Below are positions 19,059-27,727 of a DNA stretch of 64,000 bases, piece by piece. Position 1 is the stretch's first letter; every line of letters starts with the position of its first letter. Position numbers and translations under genes: made by a program. Under the pieces are notes generated by a model. It saw nothing but the letters and a program-made list of their open reading frames with translations. It was not told the origin of the DNA and did no database searches. Origin of the DNA: Saccharomycopsis phalli (lineage: Eukaryota; Ascomycota; Saccharomycetes; Ascoideales; Saccharomycopsidaceae). The stretch covers positions 186,001-250,000 of the forward strand of contig CP073218.1 in assembly GCA_020342235.1 (NCBI GenBank), written 5' to 3'.

Positions 19059-20078
19059 CTACATGACCTTGCCAGTTTCACTTTCTTTCGCCAACTTTAT
19101 CTTTTTGCATTTTTCTTTCCATTCCAAGACTTTTGTATCGTTTTCGTAGTCGTGATTGTATATAAAAGGTTCATTGATCGCGGTCCGGAATCTTTCCACT
19201 TTCACACCGCCGATTCCGTTAATTAATTCCATATCCGTGCCATTATGGGCCACAAGCTGACGGAAGTTTTTATAGTTCCCGCTAGTGGCTATGTTCTTGA
19301 CATCTGTCTTGTTGATTGATCTGATTGACGTTAGAGTATCAAGCAATCTAGAATAGTAGTCTTGCTTTTGTGTTCCTTTGATGATATCAAACTTACTCTG
19401 AGCCCCCGACTTGAGGGTTTTGGTAGAGTCTGCATGCTTTAGCAAGGATATATAGTCGCCAGCTTCCTCAAACGACCACAGTACTACCAAAGTAAAATTA
19501 TTACCTATACATAGTTTAGTTATTTCCTGTAGGGAGTCCCAGTATTTGGTATCGCTATCCAAGAGCAAAAGTAAAATCCTCAAGTGTGTTTCAGAGTGTT
19601 CACCGCTCGCTCCAAACTTTTTAAACTTGTCGTATATGTATTCAGGCCGAACCTTGTGGTACTTCAAAGAGAGAAATATCACTGAAATGTGCGAATTTAT
19701 GAGATAGTCCGCCCGTATTATAGAAGTATACTCGTACGGAATATTTTTGAACGACTTTATCAAGGGATTCCCCTTCTGTGAAGGATGCACCACAATTTTA
19801 GACTCTGCGGGCTTTACCTTATTTCTGGAATATTTTGACTGATATATGGCAGTCTTATTGAAAGATGTTATCTTTTCATTATTGTCGGATCCATTACTCT
19901 TTGAGGATCCCGTAGAATAGTGATTATCATTGCTGGTAGACCCAACTGCCGGCTCAGATGAAACCTCCGTGCCGATTACCTTATCCTTGACTTCAACCTT
20001 ACTCGAAGCATCCCTGAGTCTTTTAACACCTGCAAGGATACTGGAAAACGACGTGCTATCGGTAGTATCTTTACTCAT
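19059..20078 (-). CDS. RAD10: DNA repair endonuclease subunit Rad10 (ERCC1)
   Basis: The 339-residue partner of Rad1 in the 5'-flap nuclease that acts in nucleotide excision repair and single-strand annealing. The central ERCC1 domain is clear: NPLIKSFKNIPYEY, ISVIFLSLKYHKVRPEYIYDK, LRILLLLLDSD and LVVLWSFEEAGDYISLLKH. A C-terminal helix-hairpin-helix follows (LTSIRSINKTDVKNI, LINGIGGVKVERF). The frame stays open upstream to 20513, but that part runs antisense into MSH6 and has no ERCC1 likeness. I take the ATG at 20078 (MSKDTTDSTSF). An alternative in-frame ATG further upstream would add about 24 residues. It is longer than S. cerevisiae Rad10 (210), mostly through a disordered N-terminus. 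It shares its promoter with MSH6. Confidence 0.9.
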   Translation of the reverse strand: MSKDTTDSTSFSSILAGVKRLRDASSKVEVKDKVIGTEVSSEPAVGSTSNDNHYSTGSSKSNGSDNNEKITSFNKTAIYQSKYSRNKVKPAESKIVVHPSQKGNPLIKSFKNIPYEYTSIIRADYLINSHISVIFLSLKYHKVRPEYIYDKFKKFGASGEHSETHLRILLLLLDSDTKYWDSLQEITKLCIGNNFTLVVLWSFEEAGDYISLLKHADSTKTLKSGAQSKFDIIKGTQKQDYYSRLLDTLTSIRSINKTDVKNIATSGNYKNFRQLVAHNGTDMELINGIGGVKVERFRTAINEPFIYNHDYENDTKVLEWKEKCKKIKLAKESETGKVM

Positions 20079-20253
20079 TATTAGCGATGGCCAATTGGTA
20101 TTTCCAGTATCGATTTGCATATGCACCCACGCTATTGGTATATACATAACAGACGCGGTAGATTTGATGTCGCGTCCAGAGTTTCGCGTATTCTTTATTT
20201 TATATAGCAAGATTTCCTTGCGGTTGTTACAAATTTTAGACACGACAACATTA
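20079..20253. promoter_or_regulatory. 175-bp bidirectional promoter of RAD10 and MSH6 with G1/S-type boxes
   Basis: Between the two start codons lie TTTCGCGT at 20182-20189 (ACGCGAAA on the minus strand, an SBF/MBF-type site), TCGCGT at 20170-20175 and GACGCGG at 20152-20158. A TATA-like TTATATAG is near 20199-20206. The cluster suggests joint activation of both repair genes at G1/S. Confidence 0.55.
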
Positions 20254-23200
20254 ATGACACTGCTGACTACACCAAAATCCAAGAAAGCATCTGGGGATAA
20301 TAAAAGACAATCGTCTATCTTTAGTTTCTTCTCAAAGACGCCGGTTTCCAAAAAGCCTGAAGAACCAAAGGCTAAAGAGGAGGATTGCTTGCCAACTACG
20401 CCTGACACCTCCACGAAACCAAAGTTCTCTGACTCTGTGCGCGCACCATTGAGTTCGCCGTTAAAGAATAAAGATAGTGGAGATGAGCCAAAACAGTTAT
20501 CCACGCCCCTCAACTCTAGTCAAGGCCTGGATAATGTGGATTTTGGGCGCGTCCAAAGAGGTAAAATCAACTACTCTGAGTTAAGCGACAGTGACAATGA
20601 AGATATTACAGTTAAGACTAAAAGACGAAGGCGGCAAAAGGTTCATGATTCAGACCTGGAAGACGACTTTGTTCCTGAGAATATGAATGAGAGTGATGAC
20701 GATGAGGTTGTGGGTCCTATTGAGGATGAGTTGAACGACATTTCTATGCTGGAAGAGGATGAGCTTAATAAATTGCTAGACGAGGACGAAAAAAAGAGAC
20801 AAGATAAGCAAGCCAAGTCGGGAAAGAAATTGGCCGATCGGTTTGATGCAAAGTCGAGTTACACTGCTAAGCCAGCGCCAAAAAGACCAATCGTATCCAA
20901 AGAGTCACCAGGAAAGAGTTTCAAAAAGATAAATGAGGAACGATACCAATGGTTGGTTGAAGTGAAGGATGCGGAAAAAAGATTGGTAACTGATCCTAAC
21001 TATGATCCCCGGACATTGTACATTCCTCTGTCTGCCTGGGCAAGCTTTACGGCTTTTGAAAAGCAGTATTGGGACATCAAGGGCAAAATGTGGGACTGTA
21101 TTGTGTTTTTTAAAAAGGGGAAGTTCTACGAGCTATACGAAAAGGATGCCCACTTGGCACATTCTTTATTTGACTTGAAGTTGGCAAATACCGGTCGCGC
21201 TAATATGCAGTTAGCAGGAGTTCCTGAAATGTCATTTGATTATTGGGCTGCTGAGTTTATTTCCAAGGGGTATAAAGTAGCTAAGGTGGACCAAACTGAA
21301 ACAGCTTTGGGGAAAGAACTTAATGACCGTGCTAATGGTAAAAAAGTCGCCAAGGTTATCCAAAGAGAATTGTCATGTGTTTTAACTGGTGGTACTTTGA
21401 CCGACTCTGGGTTGTTGAAAAACGAAATGGCCACTTATTGTATGGCTATCAATCAGGAATTAAATGCTGACGGGTCTAGCGTCTTTGGGTTTAGTATCAT
21501 TGATGCTTCCACTGGCGCATTAAGAATACTTCAGTTTGATGATGACGCGGAATGCACCAATTTGGAGACGGTTGTTAATCAAGTGAAGCCCAAAGAAGTC
21601 ATTGTAAAGAAAAACAATCTAAGCAATTTGGCAACAAAAATTATTAAGTATAACGCCGCTGAAAACTTCTTGTGGAATGTATTAAAACCGGATGCGGAAT
21701 TCTGGGACTATGATAGTACGTTGGAAGAGCTCTCAAGGGAAAAGTACTTTCCTGCAAAGGATTTGGATGATAAGTCAAACTGGCCGCGAGTGTTGGCGGA
21801 ATATTCTGAAAACAAACACATTGGCTTTTCATCGTTTGGTGGGTTGTTATACTACTTAAAGACTTTGAAACTAGATCGCAGCTTAATATCATTGGGCAAT
21901 GTGGAGGAATATGACATTTACAAGTCTTCATCTTGCTTAATATTGGACGGACAGACTTTGCAGAATTTAGAAATATTTAGCAATGCATTTGATGGCACTG
22001 ACAAGGGAACTTTGTTTAAACTTCTCAATAGAGCCATCACTCCTTTTGGAAAGAGAACTTTGAAAGGCTGGGTATGCCATCCGCTATTGGAAATTAGTAA
22101 AATTAACCAGCGTCTAGATGCAGTTGAAGGGTTGTTAAATGATCCTAATTTATTGGAAATTCTTTCCAATAGCCTTAGAAAGTTGCCTGATCTTGAAAGA
22201 ATGATTGCCAGAATTCACTCTGGAAAGTTGAGTATCAAGGAGTTTGCAAAAGTGATCAACGGATTCGACATTGTCAAGAAATTAGTAAAATCTATAACAT
22301 CAGAATATGAGTCGGTTGACAAATTGCCAGGAGTGCTTTCTAGTTACTTCCACGCAATTCCAACTGGATTGGCCGAGGCTGTTGAATGTTGGGATACATC
22401 GTTTGATCAGCTCAAAGCATTGGAAGAAGATATTTTGATTCCTGAAAAAGGATTTGACCAGGAGTTTGACGAGTCACTTCAATTGCAGGACCTGTTGGAA
22501 AAGAAACTAACAGAACATCTTAGGCAGTACAAAAGAGAATATAAGTCACAGGAAATATGTTTTCGAGATTCAGGGAAGGAGTTATTCTTGATAGAAGTTC
22601 CAATCAAGATTGTCAAGAAGATTCCAAAAGACTGGTTAATGATGGCATCCACTTCCAAAGTGAAGCGATACTGGTCACCTGAGGTGAAGCAGTTGGTACA
22701 GGAATTGATGGAAGCCAGGGAGTTGCACAAACTTATAGATGAGAGTTTGAAGTCTAGATTTTATGCCAAGTTTGACGCTAGTTATACCATGTGGTTGAAT
22801 ACGGTTAAACTTATCTCTAACATTGACTGTATTATCAGTTTGGCATTGACTTCTGAGAGTATCGGTAGTCCAAACTGTCGTCCGGAATTTGTTGATTCAA
22901 TGGAAGGACAGGTGAGTTTCCGTGAATTGAGACATCCTTGTTTCATCGGTGGTGGTGCAAGTGGGGTGCAGGAATTTATCCCTAATGATATTCATTTGGG
23001 TGGAACGGAAGCTAACATCGGTTTGTTAACTGGAGCCAATGCAGCTGGTAAGTCTACAGTTTTGAGAATGACATGTGTGGCTGTTATTATGGCACAGTTA
23101 GGTTGTTTTGTTCCTGCAGAAAGTGCCAGGCTCACTCCAATTGATAGAATTATGACCAGACTCGGTGCTAACGATAATATTATGCAGGGCAAGTCCACAT

Positions 23201-23796
23201 TCTACGTGGAGCTTTCTGAGACGAAAAGAATGCTTGAGTCGGCAACTCCTCGATCATTATTGCTCCTTGATGAATTGGGAAGAGGTGGTTCTTCATCTGA
23301 TGGGTTTGCAATTGCTGAAGCAGTGTTGCATCATATTGCCACGCACGTTCAGTCTATTGGATTCTTTGCCACGCATTATGCCAATTTGGGCATGTCTTTT
23401 AAGAATCACAACGCTGTTAAGCCTTTAAGAATGGCTATTTTGGTGGATGATGGTTCAAGAAATGTCACATTCTTGTATAAACTTGAGAGCGGTGCTGCTG
23501 CGGGTTCATTTGGTATGAATGTCGCATCCATGTGTGGAATTAATAATAAGATTATTGATGAAGCAGAAGTTGCAGCTAATGAATTGGAACATACTTCGCG
23601 TATCAAGAAATCTAACGAACTTGCCAAATTGTCCGAGGCTGGAATTCCTTTGGGCTTACAAAGTGACATTTCTTGGTTAATCAGCGGCGGCTTGTCTAAT
23701 AGCTCTGGGGCTATTGGTGAAGGATGCAGAATTTATGATGATACGGTCAAGACAAACGTTTTAAAGAATATTTTATCAATGATTAATGGGATATAG
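20254..23796 (+). CDS. MSH6: DNA mismatch repair protein Msh6
   Basis: An 1180-residue MutS homologue that pairs with Msh2 to recognise base mismatches and small loops. A PCNA-binding motif is at residues 19-26 (QSSIFSFF). An acidic disordered region follows. The mismatch-binding domain starts near residue 245 (KMWDCIVFFKKGKFYELYEKDA, with the F-x-E signature as FYELYE). The ATPase has Walker A GANAAGKST near 926, Walker B LLLLDELGRGG near 1006 and FFATHYANL. The open frame extends 108 codons upstream, but that part is antisense to RAD10 and shows no Msh6 likeness, so I take the ATG at 20254. At residue 259 a CTG codon stands where I recall serine in other Msh6 proteins (IP-S-SAW). Confidence 0.96.
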   Translation: MTLLTTPKSKKASGDNKRQSSIFSFFSKTPVSKKPEEPKAKEEDCLPTTPDTSTKPKFSDSVRAPLSSPLKNKDSGDEPKQLSTPLNSSQGLDNVDFGRVQRGKINYSELSDSDNEDITVKTKRRRRQKVHDSDLEDDFVPENMNESDDDEVVGPIEDELNDISMLEEDELNKLLDEDEKKRQDKQAKSGKKLADRFDAKSSYTAKPAPKRPIVSKESPGKSFKKINEERYQWLVEVKDAEKRLVTDPNYDPRTLYIPLSAWASFTAFEKQYWDIKGKMWDCIVFFKKGKFYELYEKDAHLAHSLFDLKLANTGRANMQLAGVPEMSFDYWAAEFISKGYKVAKVDQTETALGKELNDRANGKKVAKVIQRELSCVLTGGTLTDSGLLKNEMATYCMAINQELNADGSSVFGFSIIDASTGALRILQFDDDAECTNLETVVNQVKPKEVIVKKNNLSNLATKIIKYNAAENFLWNVLKPDAEFWDYDSTLEELSREKYFPAKDLDDKSNWPRVLAEYSENKHIGFSSFGGLLYYLKTLKLDRSLISLGNVEEYDIYKSSSCLILDGQTLQNLEIFSNAFDGTDKGTLFKLLNRAITPFGKRTLKGWVCHPLLEISKINQRLDAVEGLLNDPNLLEILSNSLRKLPDLERMIARIHSGKLSIKEFAKVINGFDIVKKLVKSITSEYESVDKLPGVLSSYFHAIPTGLAEAVECWDTSFDQLKALEEDILIPEKGFDQEFDESLQLQDLLEKKLTEHLRQYKREYKSQEICFRDSGKELFLIEVPIKIVKKIPKDWLMMASTSKVKRYWSPEVKQLVQELMEARELHKLIDESLKSRFYAKFDASYTMWLNTVKLISNIDCIISLALTSESIGSPNCRPEFVDSMEGQVSFRELRHPCFIGGGASGVQEFIPNDIHLGGTEANIGLLTGANAAGKSTVLRMTCVAVIMAQLGCFVPAESARLTPIDRIMTRLGANDNIMQGKSTFYVELSETKRMLESATPRSLLLLDELGRGGSSSDGFAIAEAVLHHIATHVQSIGFFATHYANLGMSFKNHNAVKPLRMAILVDDGSRNVTFLYKLESGAAAGSFGMNVASMCGINNKIIDEAEVAANELEHTSRIKKSNELAKLSEAGIPLGLQSDISWLISGGLSNSSGAIGEGCRIYDDTVKTNVLKNILSMINGI

Positions 23797-24808
23797 TGGT
23801 GGTGTATTAATTTAGTTGAATATTACATCTATATTTGTAGAAAGTCATAGTAATGTTATTTCATCAAGTATATGAGAGCTATTGGAGATGGTATCAAACT
23901 AAGGCCATGTTTGAAACATGGTAATGCGACGGCGATCATATAAATGTTTGATTGTGCTCTACTGGTTAGGATCCAATGGATTGTATGCAATGGAGATTAT
24001 ATTAATCACACAAGGTGTCTTCGTTTAATTTTTCGCTTAATGGTACTCAATTATACATACTTAAATAAATCTATAATTTGAATAATAATTTTTACCTAGT
24101 CGGGTTATCATAACATTTCGAAAGATAACCGTATAATTTGGAAGCTAAAATTGATAATACTTAGATTTAAAAACCTTTAATTGAGAAGAAATGAATCACC
24201 ACCAACTAACTATTATATCTACGTTCTCCTGAGAAGACACTGAGTATTCCATGGTTTTTGAAAATAGTCTTTGTCTAATACGAGGATAAAGATTGATATC
24301 TATCTGATAACAATTAAAATAGTCATTATTTTTGCTTTGGATAGAATTCAACAAATTGTTTAGCACAATGCTGCTGTTGTATCCTGTACTTCCACACAAT
24401 TTCAAGCGTGTGCCGATTAAGAGAGTGGGTTACACTAGTAGTAAACCACACTATTACAAAAAATTAGACGTAGAATGTCTCTTAAGTCATGATATAATAT
24501 AATTATATTATACAACATGGGAGATTTATCTTGTTAGCTGGATAGTGACGTATTGTCACTATAGCCCATTCTCATAGTTGTCTACTTGAATTCCACGCTC
24601 GCAATGCTTCATTGATATAAAAGGTAAAAACCCCGGTCAATTATCGATATTTAACAACCAAGTATTAATCATTCAGAGGTGCAATTTATATATTAGAAGC
24701 ACTCAATATGTAAAGCAATATGTGTGCATAATCTGACAATATTCTACTGATTTTTTTCGGCTTCAAATAATGCGATGTGTATGGCTAAAAATAAAAAATT
24801 TTCAATAT
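23797..24808. other. 1-kb intergenic region between MSH6 and the tRNA gene
   Basis: AT-rich, with no supported gene. A perfect 20-bp palindrome of A/T bases is at 24493-24512. An inverted repeat ATAGTGAC-GTATT-GTCACTAT is at 24542-24562. The interval 24532-24656 is a weak candidate for a solo LTR (see separate entry). A 69-codon frame on the minus strand (24196-24405) starts with TTG and resembles nothing known. Confidence 0.5.
24532..24656. mobile_element. Possible solo LTR remnant upstream of the tRNA gene
   Basis: The interval begins TGTTA and ends TAACA, the inverted TG...CA ends usual for yeast retrotransposon LTRs. It has an internal TATA-like GATATAAAAGG near 24615-24625 and sits about 150 bp upstream of a tRNA gene, a favoured insertion zone. 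Against this, it is short (125 bp) and no target-site duplication flanks it. If real it is an old, degenerate fossil of a Ty-like element with no coding part. Confidence 0.25.
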
Positions 24809-24890
24809 GGCAACGTGTCCGAGCGGTTAAGGAGAAAGATTAGAAATCTTTTGGGCTTTGCCCGCGCAGGTTCGAGTCCTGCCGTTGTCG
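24809..24890 (+). tRNA. tRNA-Ser (anticodon AGA)
   Basis: An 82-nt serine tRNA with a seven-pair acceptor stem (GGCAACG with CGTTGTC, discriminator G). The anticodon stem AAAGA/TCTTT encloses the loop TTAGAAA, with anticodon AGA at 24842-24844. It has the long variable arm expected of tRNA-Ser (TTGGGCTTTGCCCGC) and the B box GGTTCGAGTCC. There is no intron. A run of five T follows at 24895-24899 as Pol III terminator. It reads UCU directly and UCC/UCA only through wobble; it is not the CUG-decoding tRNA-Ser(CAG) of this clade. Confidence 0.97.
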
Positions 24891-24923
24891 ATTATTTTTA
24901 GCATTTTGTGTCTTGCAATGCAA

Positions 24924-24951
24924 GATGAGATTCTAAAAAATTTTTTTTTTT
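24924..24951 (+). promoter_or_regulatory. PAC and RRPE elements of the ARX1 promoter
   Basis: GATGAG (PAC core) at 24924-24929 and an A-run into a T-run at 24935-24951, matching RRPE (AAAAATTTT). This pair marks ribosome-biogenesis genes. It sits 33 bp before the ARX1 ATG and only 33 bp after the tRNA gene end. Confidence 0.5.
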
Positions 24952-24984
24952 CAAGCCAAAATCAGAGAGACATTGCGTAACAAT

Positions 24985-26730
24985 ATGGATTTAGCAGTGA
25001 GCAATAACGATACGCAAATTCTATTGAAGGACAAGAATCTCTTGACTGAGAGTGTTTTGGATAAATATAGATTGGCCGGACAAATTTCTCAGACTTGTCT
25101 TAGTTATGTTATATCTTTGATACACGATAGTTACCACTTGGGAAAGATTTCACCACCATTGACCGCAGCTGAGATTTGTGCACTTGGTGACTCGTACTTA
25201 GCATCTGCGTTGAGTACAGTATACAAAAAGACAGCCAAGTCTGTTAATGAGAAAGGAATTGGTCATCCAGTGTCTATTGACATTAATGACACCACCAATG
25301 GGATATCTCCAGAACTTACTGACGAAGGAAGTGTAATCAACAGACAGTTTGTTCCTGGTGATATTCTTAAAATCACATTAGGAAGTCATGTTGATGGGTA
25401 TACTGCCCTCGTTTCTCATACTATGGTATTATATCCATTAGCAGATAACCTTTCAGAACCACAGCCAGCAGGACCATTATTGGGAGCCAAGGCCGATGCA
25501 ATCTGTGCTTCGTATGTTGCTAGTGAGGCTATTGTTGCATTGTTGGGATGCTCTATGAGTCCCCAGAAGCTACCAGCCAATTTTAATATTGCCAACAATA
25601 GAATTACTGGTACCATGATAAGAAAAATCGTGGACAGCATAGCTGAAACTTACGGTTGTATTGTTGTTCCAGGATCTAAAGTCCGCAGAATCCGGAGATT
25701 TTTAGCAGGCCAGGCCGAAAATATTGTAGCAGAGAAAGAATTCAAGGGTGTTATATGGGCGGAGGCTCATCAAGAGCACAATTTATTGCAAAAGTCTTCG
25801 CAGAGAGTCGAAGTCACTGATATTGTTAAGACGGCTGAGTATACTTCATTGGGGGTAACTACTGCTTCTGCTATTCCTACTGACGAATTTATCATTGAGC
25901 CAGGCGAAGTTTATGTGATTGATATCAAAATGGCATCTATTTCCCACTTTAAGAAGCCTGGTTTAGTTACTTTGCAGAACATTGATGGTTACAGTGGAAA
26001 GAATCACGATAAAAATGAGTTAAGTGCCAACTCCAATATTTTTATTAGAGACTTTGCGGTGAATTACAACCTCAGATTGAAGAATGCAAGAATCACTTTA
26101 AGCAAGGTTGAGAAAATTAGCTCGGTCTATCCATTTAAGCTTTCACACCTTTCTGAGAATTTTCCAATCAAAACCAAATTGACATTGAACGAACAGAAGG
26201 AGACTTTAGAGAAGATTAAGAAAGATATAATCCGGTCTAAGCTTGGTCTTGCAGAGTGTCTCAACAATCATTTGATTGTTGCCAAAAAGATACAATTGGC
26301 CAAGTTTTTACCTTTGGAGATCATATTGAATAGTTTCAACGAAAATGCTAGACCAAATGGGGCAACTGATTTAACTTTAGCTAACAATGGATTGCCTGGA
26401 TTCGAAGTTCCTTTACCTAAACTTGGATTGACTGTTTTGAAATTAAAATCCTTATTAAAGAAAGCTGAGACAATTGACGTGGCTAGAGAATTAACAACCG
26501 TTGTGTTGAACGAGAACGCTGACAATAACAAACAGCCTGAAGTATTGCGATTGACTGGGGGACTCAAGCCTTCATGGGTACACTCAAACTTTAAATTGCT
26601 TGACGAAGACATTATTTCCTTGATCAAAATAGGCCAGGATCAGAAATTTGGTATCAAGATAAAGCAATGTCAGCCTATGAAACTCACAGACATCAAGAAC
26701 GATGGTACGGAACAAATGAGTTTAGATTAG
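24985..26730 (+). CDS. ARX1: 60S pre-ribosome export and maturation factor Arx1
   Basis: A 581-residue methionine-aminopeptidase-like (PA2G4/EBP1) protein without peptidase function. It binds pre-60S particles near the exit tunnel and helps their nuclear export. Arx1-like features include the opening LLTESVLDKYRLAGQISQTCLSY (given here in part: VLDKYRLAGQI), VPGDILKITLGSHVDGY and the EPGEVYVIDI segment near residue 305. Long insertions and a C-terminal extension are typical of Arx1 rather than of MetAP2. The frame opens at TTG 24973; the first ATG is 24985 (MDLAVSNN). The promoter, squeezed behind a tRNA gene, has PAC and RRPE boxes in keeping with its role. Confidence 0.9.
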   Translation: MDLAVSNNDTQILLKDKNLLTESVLDKYRLAGQISQTCLSYVISLIHDSYHLGKISPPLTAAEICALGDSYLASALSTVYKKTAKSVNEKGIGHPVSIDINDTTNGISPELTDEGSVINRQFVPGDILKITLGSHVDGYTALVSHTMVLYPLADNLSEPQPAGPLLGAKADAICASYVASEAIVALLGCSMSPQKLPANFNIANNRITGTMIRKIVDSIAETYGCIVVPGSKVRRIRRFLAGQAENIVAEKEFKGVIWAEAHQEHNLLQKSSQRVEVTDIVKTAEYTSLGVTTASAIPTDEFIIEPGEVYVIDIKMASISHFKKPGLVTLQNIDGYSGKNHDKNELSANSNIFIRDFAVNYNLRLKNARITLSKVEKISSVYPFKLSHLSENFPIKTKLTLNEQKETLEKIKKDIIRSKLGLAECLNNHLIVAKKIQLAKFLPLEIILNSFNENARPNGATDLTLANNGLPGFEVPLPKLGLTVLKLKSLLKKAETIDVARELTTVVLNENADNNKQPEVLRLTGGLKPSWVHSNFKLLDEDIISLIKIGQDQKFGIKIKQCQPMKLTDIKNDGTEQMSLD

Positions 26731-27406
26731 TTTAATAGGCATTAGTAAATTAACACTAACAGCTTGTAAATCTTTTTTTATCTAGGTACTGGGTCGCAAT
26801 CTGCAGACTGTGTACCCATTCTTTAAGATCTTCTTAGTTGCTACGTTGTAATTATTCTTCCACCAAGCTTTTTGACATCAGAACGAGATCAGAAGCTACA
26901 CGTAGTCCAATACCTACTCAGCATTATATTTAGATTTCTGAATTTACTTTCAACAATGCGCTAGCTTTCAGCAAAGCTAAAAGTTTGCCAATTGATGGTA
27001 TTGCACATGTTTCAGCATGATCACCAAAGATTTTCTTTCTACACAAGATTGCATAATCAATTGAATAATTGCATTTCAATGCTGATTATTTGACTGAATA
27101 TCTATACAAAAAAGTCGGCTGTAGCTTACTTGTTGCCTATTGCTAACATCTAATCCCTGTTCTGCGAACATATTTCTACTCATGTACGTTGTAGGAACAT
27201 AAAGCCAGAGTTACTGGTCCCGAATTAATTGTGCCAATTCCGTACACTAACTATTACTATTAACAATAAAATTACATTTTATATAACCTCTTACCAAGTA
27301 CCCTTAAAAAAAAAAAGCTCAAAAGACAGTAATAATACAACCCAGAAGTATAAACGTATCCGTGGCGCAATTTGATGTACTGTCACGCATGCCTATGAAA
27401 GCTCCA
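26731..27406. other. 676-bp gap between convergent genes ARX1 and BUR6
   Basis: No open frame and no tRNA. It is much longer than the other convergent gaps here, most of them 4-32 bp. A perfect hairpin (TAGCTTT, four-base loop CAGC, AAAGCTA) is at 26962-26979. An A12 run lies near 27306-27317. I cannot assign a gene; an unannotated non-coding RNA is possible but unsupported. Confidence 0.4.
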
Positions 27407-27727
27407 TTAACTGCTCGCATTGTCTTTCTTCAGTGATTCATTGGAATACTTTGCAACCACTTCCACCAAAAAATCAAATTTATCATTAACTTCAACTGCT
27501 GTTTTCACATGCTGGGCACTGATTCTTCTGGACCCTGTCTTACGCGCCTCCTCGCAGGACTTCTCCACCAATGAACATAAAAATATCTCCAAAGATTTAC
27601 CCACAACTACTGGCGTGGCCTGCGCAACTTTGCCAATATCCTCATCGCTCTGCATTAATTTCTTTATCCTAGCGGCCGGAAAATGTGTCTTTATCATGTC
27701 ATAACTAGGAACCTTCTCAGCTGACAT
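27407..27727 (-). CDS. BUR6: Negative cofactor 2 alpha subunit (histone-fold)
   Basis: A 106-residue histone-fold protein, the NC2alpha/DRAP1 homologue Bur6. It pairs with Ncb2 (NC2beta) on TBP-promoter complexes and regulates Pol II initiation. The family core HFPAARIKKLMQSDEDIGKV is followed by AQATPVVVGKSLEIFL and RRISAQHVKTAVEVNDKFDFL, nearly colinear with S. cerevisiae Bur6, which has 142 residues and a longer N-terminus. The ATG at 27727 is unambiguous. Its upstream region is 1.15 kb, shared with the sugar kinase gene. Confidence 0.92.
   Translation of the reverse strand: MSAEKVPSYDMIKTHFPAARIKKLMQSDEDIGKVAQATPVVVGKSLEIFLCSLVEKSCEEARKTGSRRISAQHVKTAVEVNDKFDFLVEVVAKYSNESLKKDNASS

Noticed and set aside
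19930-20513. Long overlapping antisense frames joining RAD10 and MSH6 upstream parts
   Set aside because: The added parts have no likeness to ERCC1 or Msh6; both proteins have good ATG starts outside the overlap, and the MSH6 PCNA motif lies just after its chosen start.
24196-24405. 69-codon minus-strand frame between MSH6 and the tRNA
   Set aside because: It starts with TTG, has no conserved feature and is AT-rich intergenic sequence.
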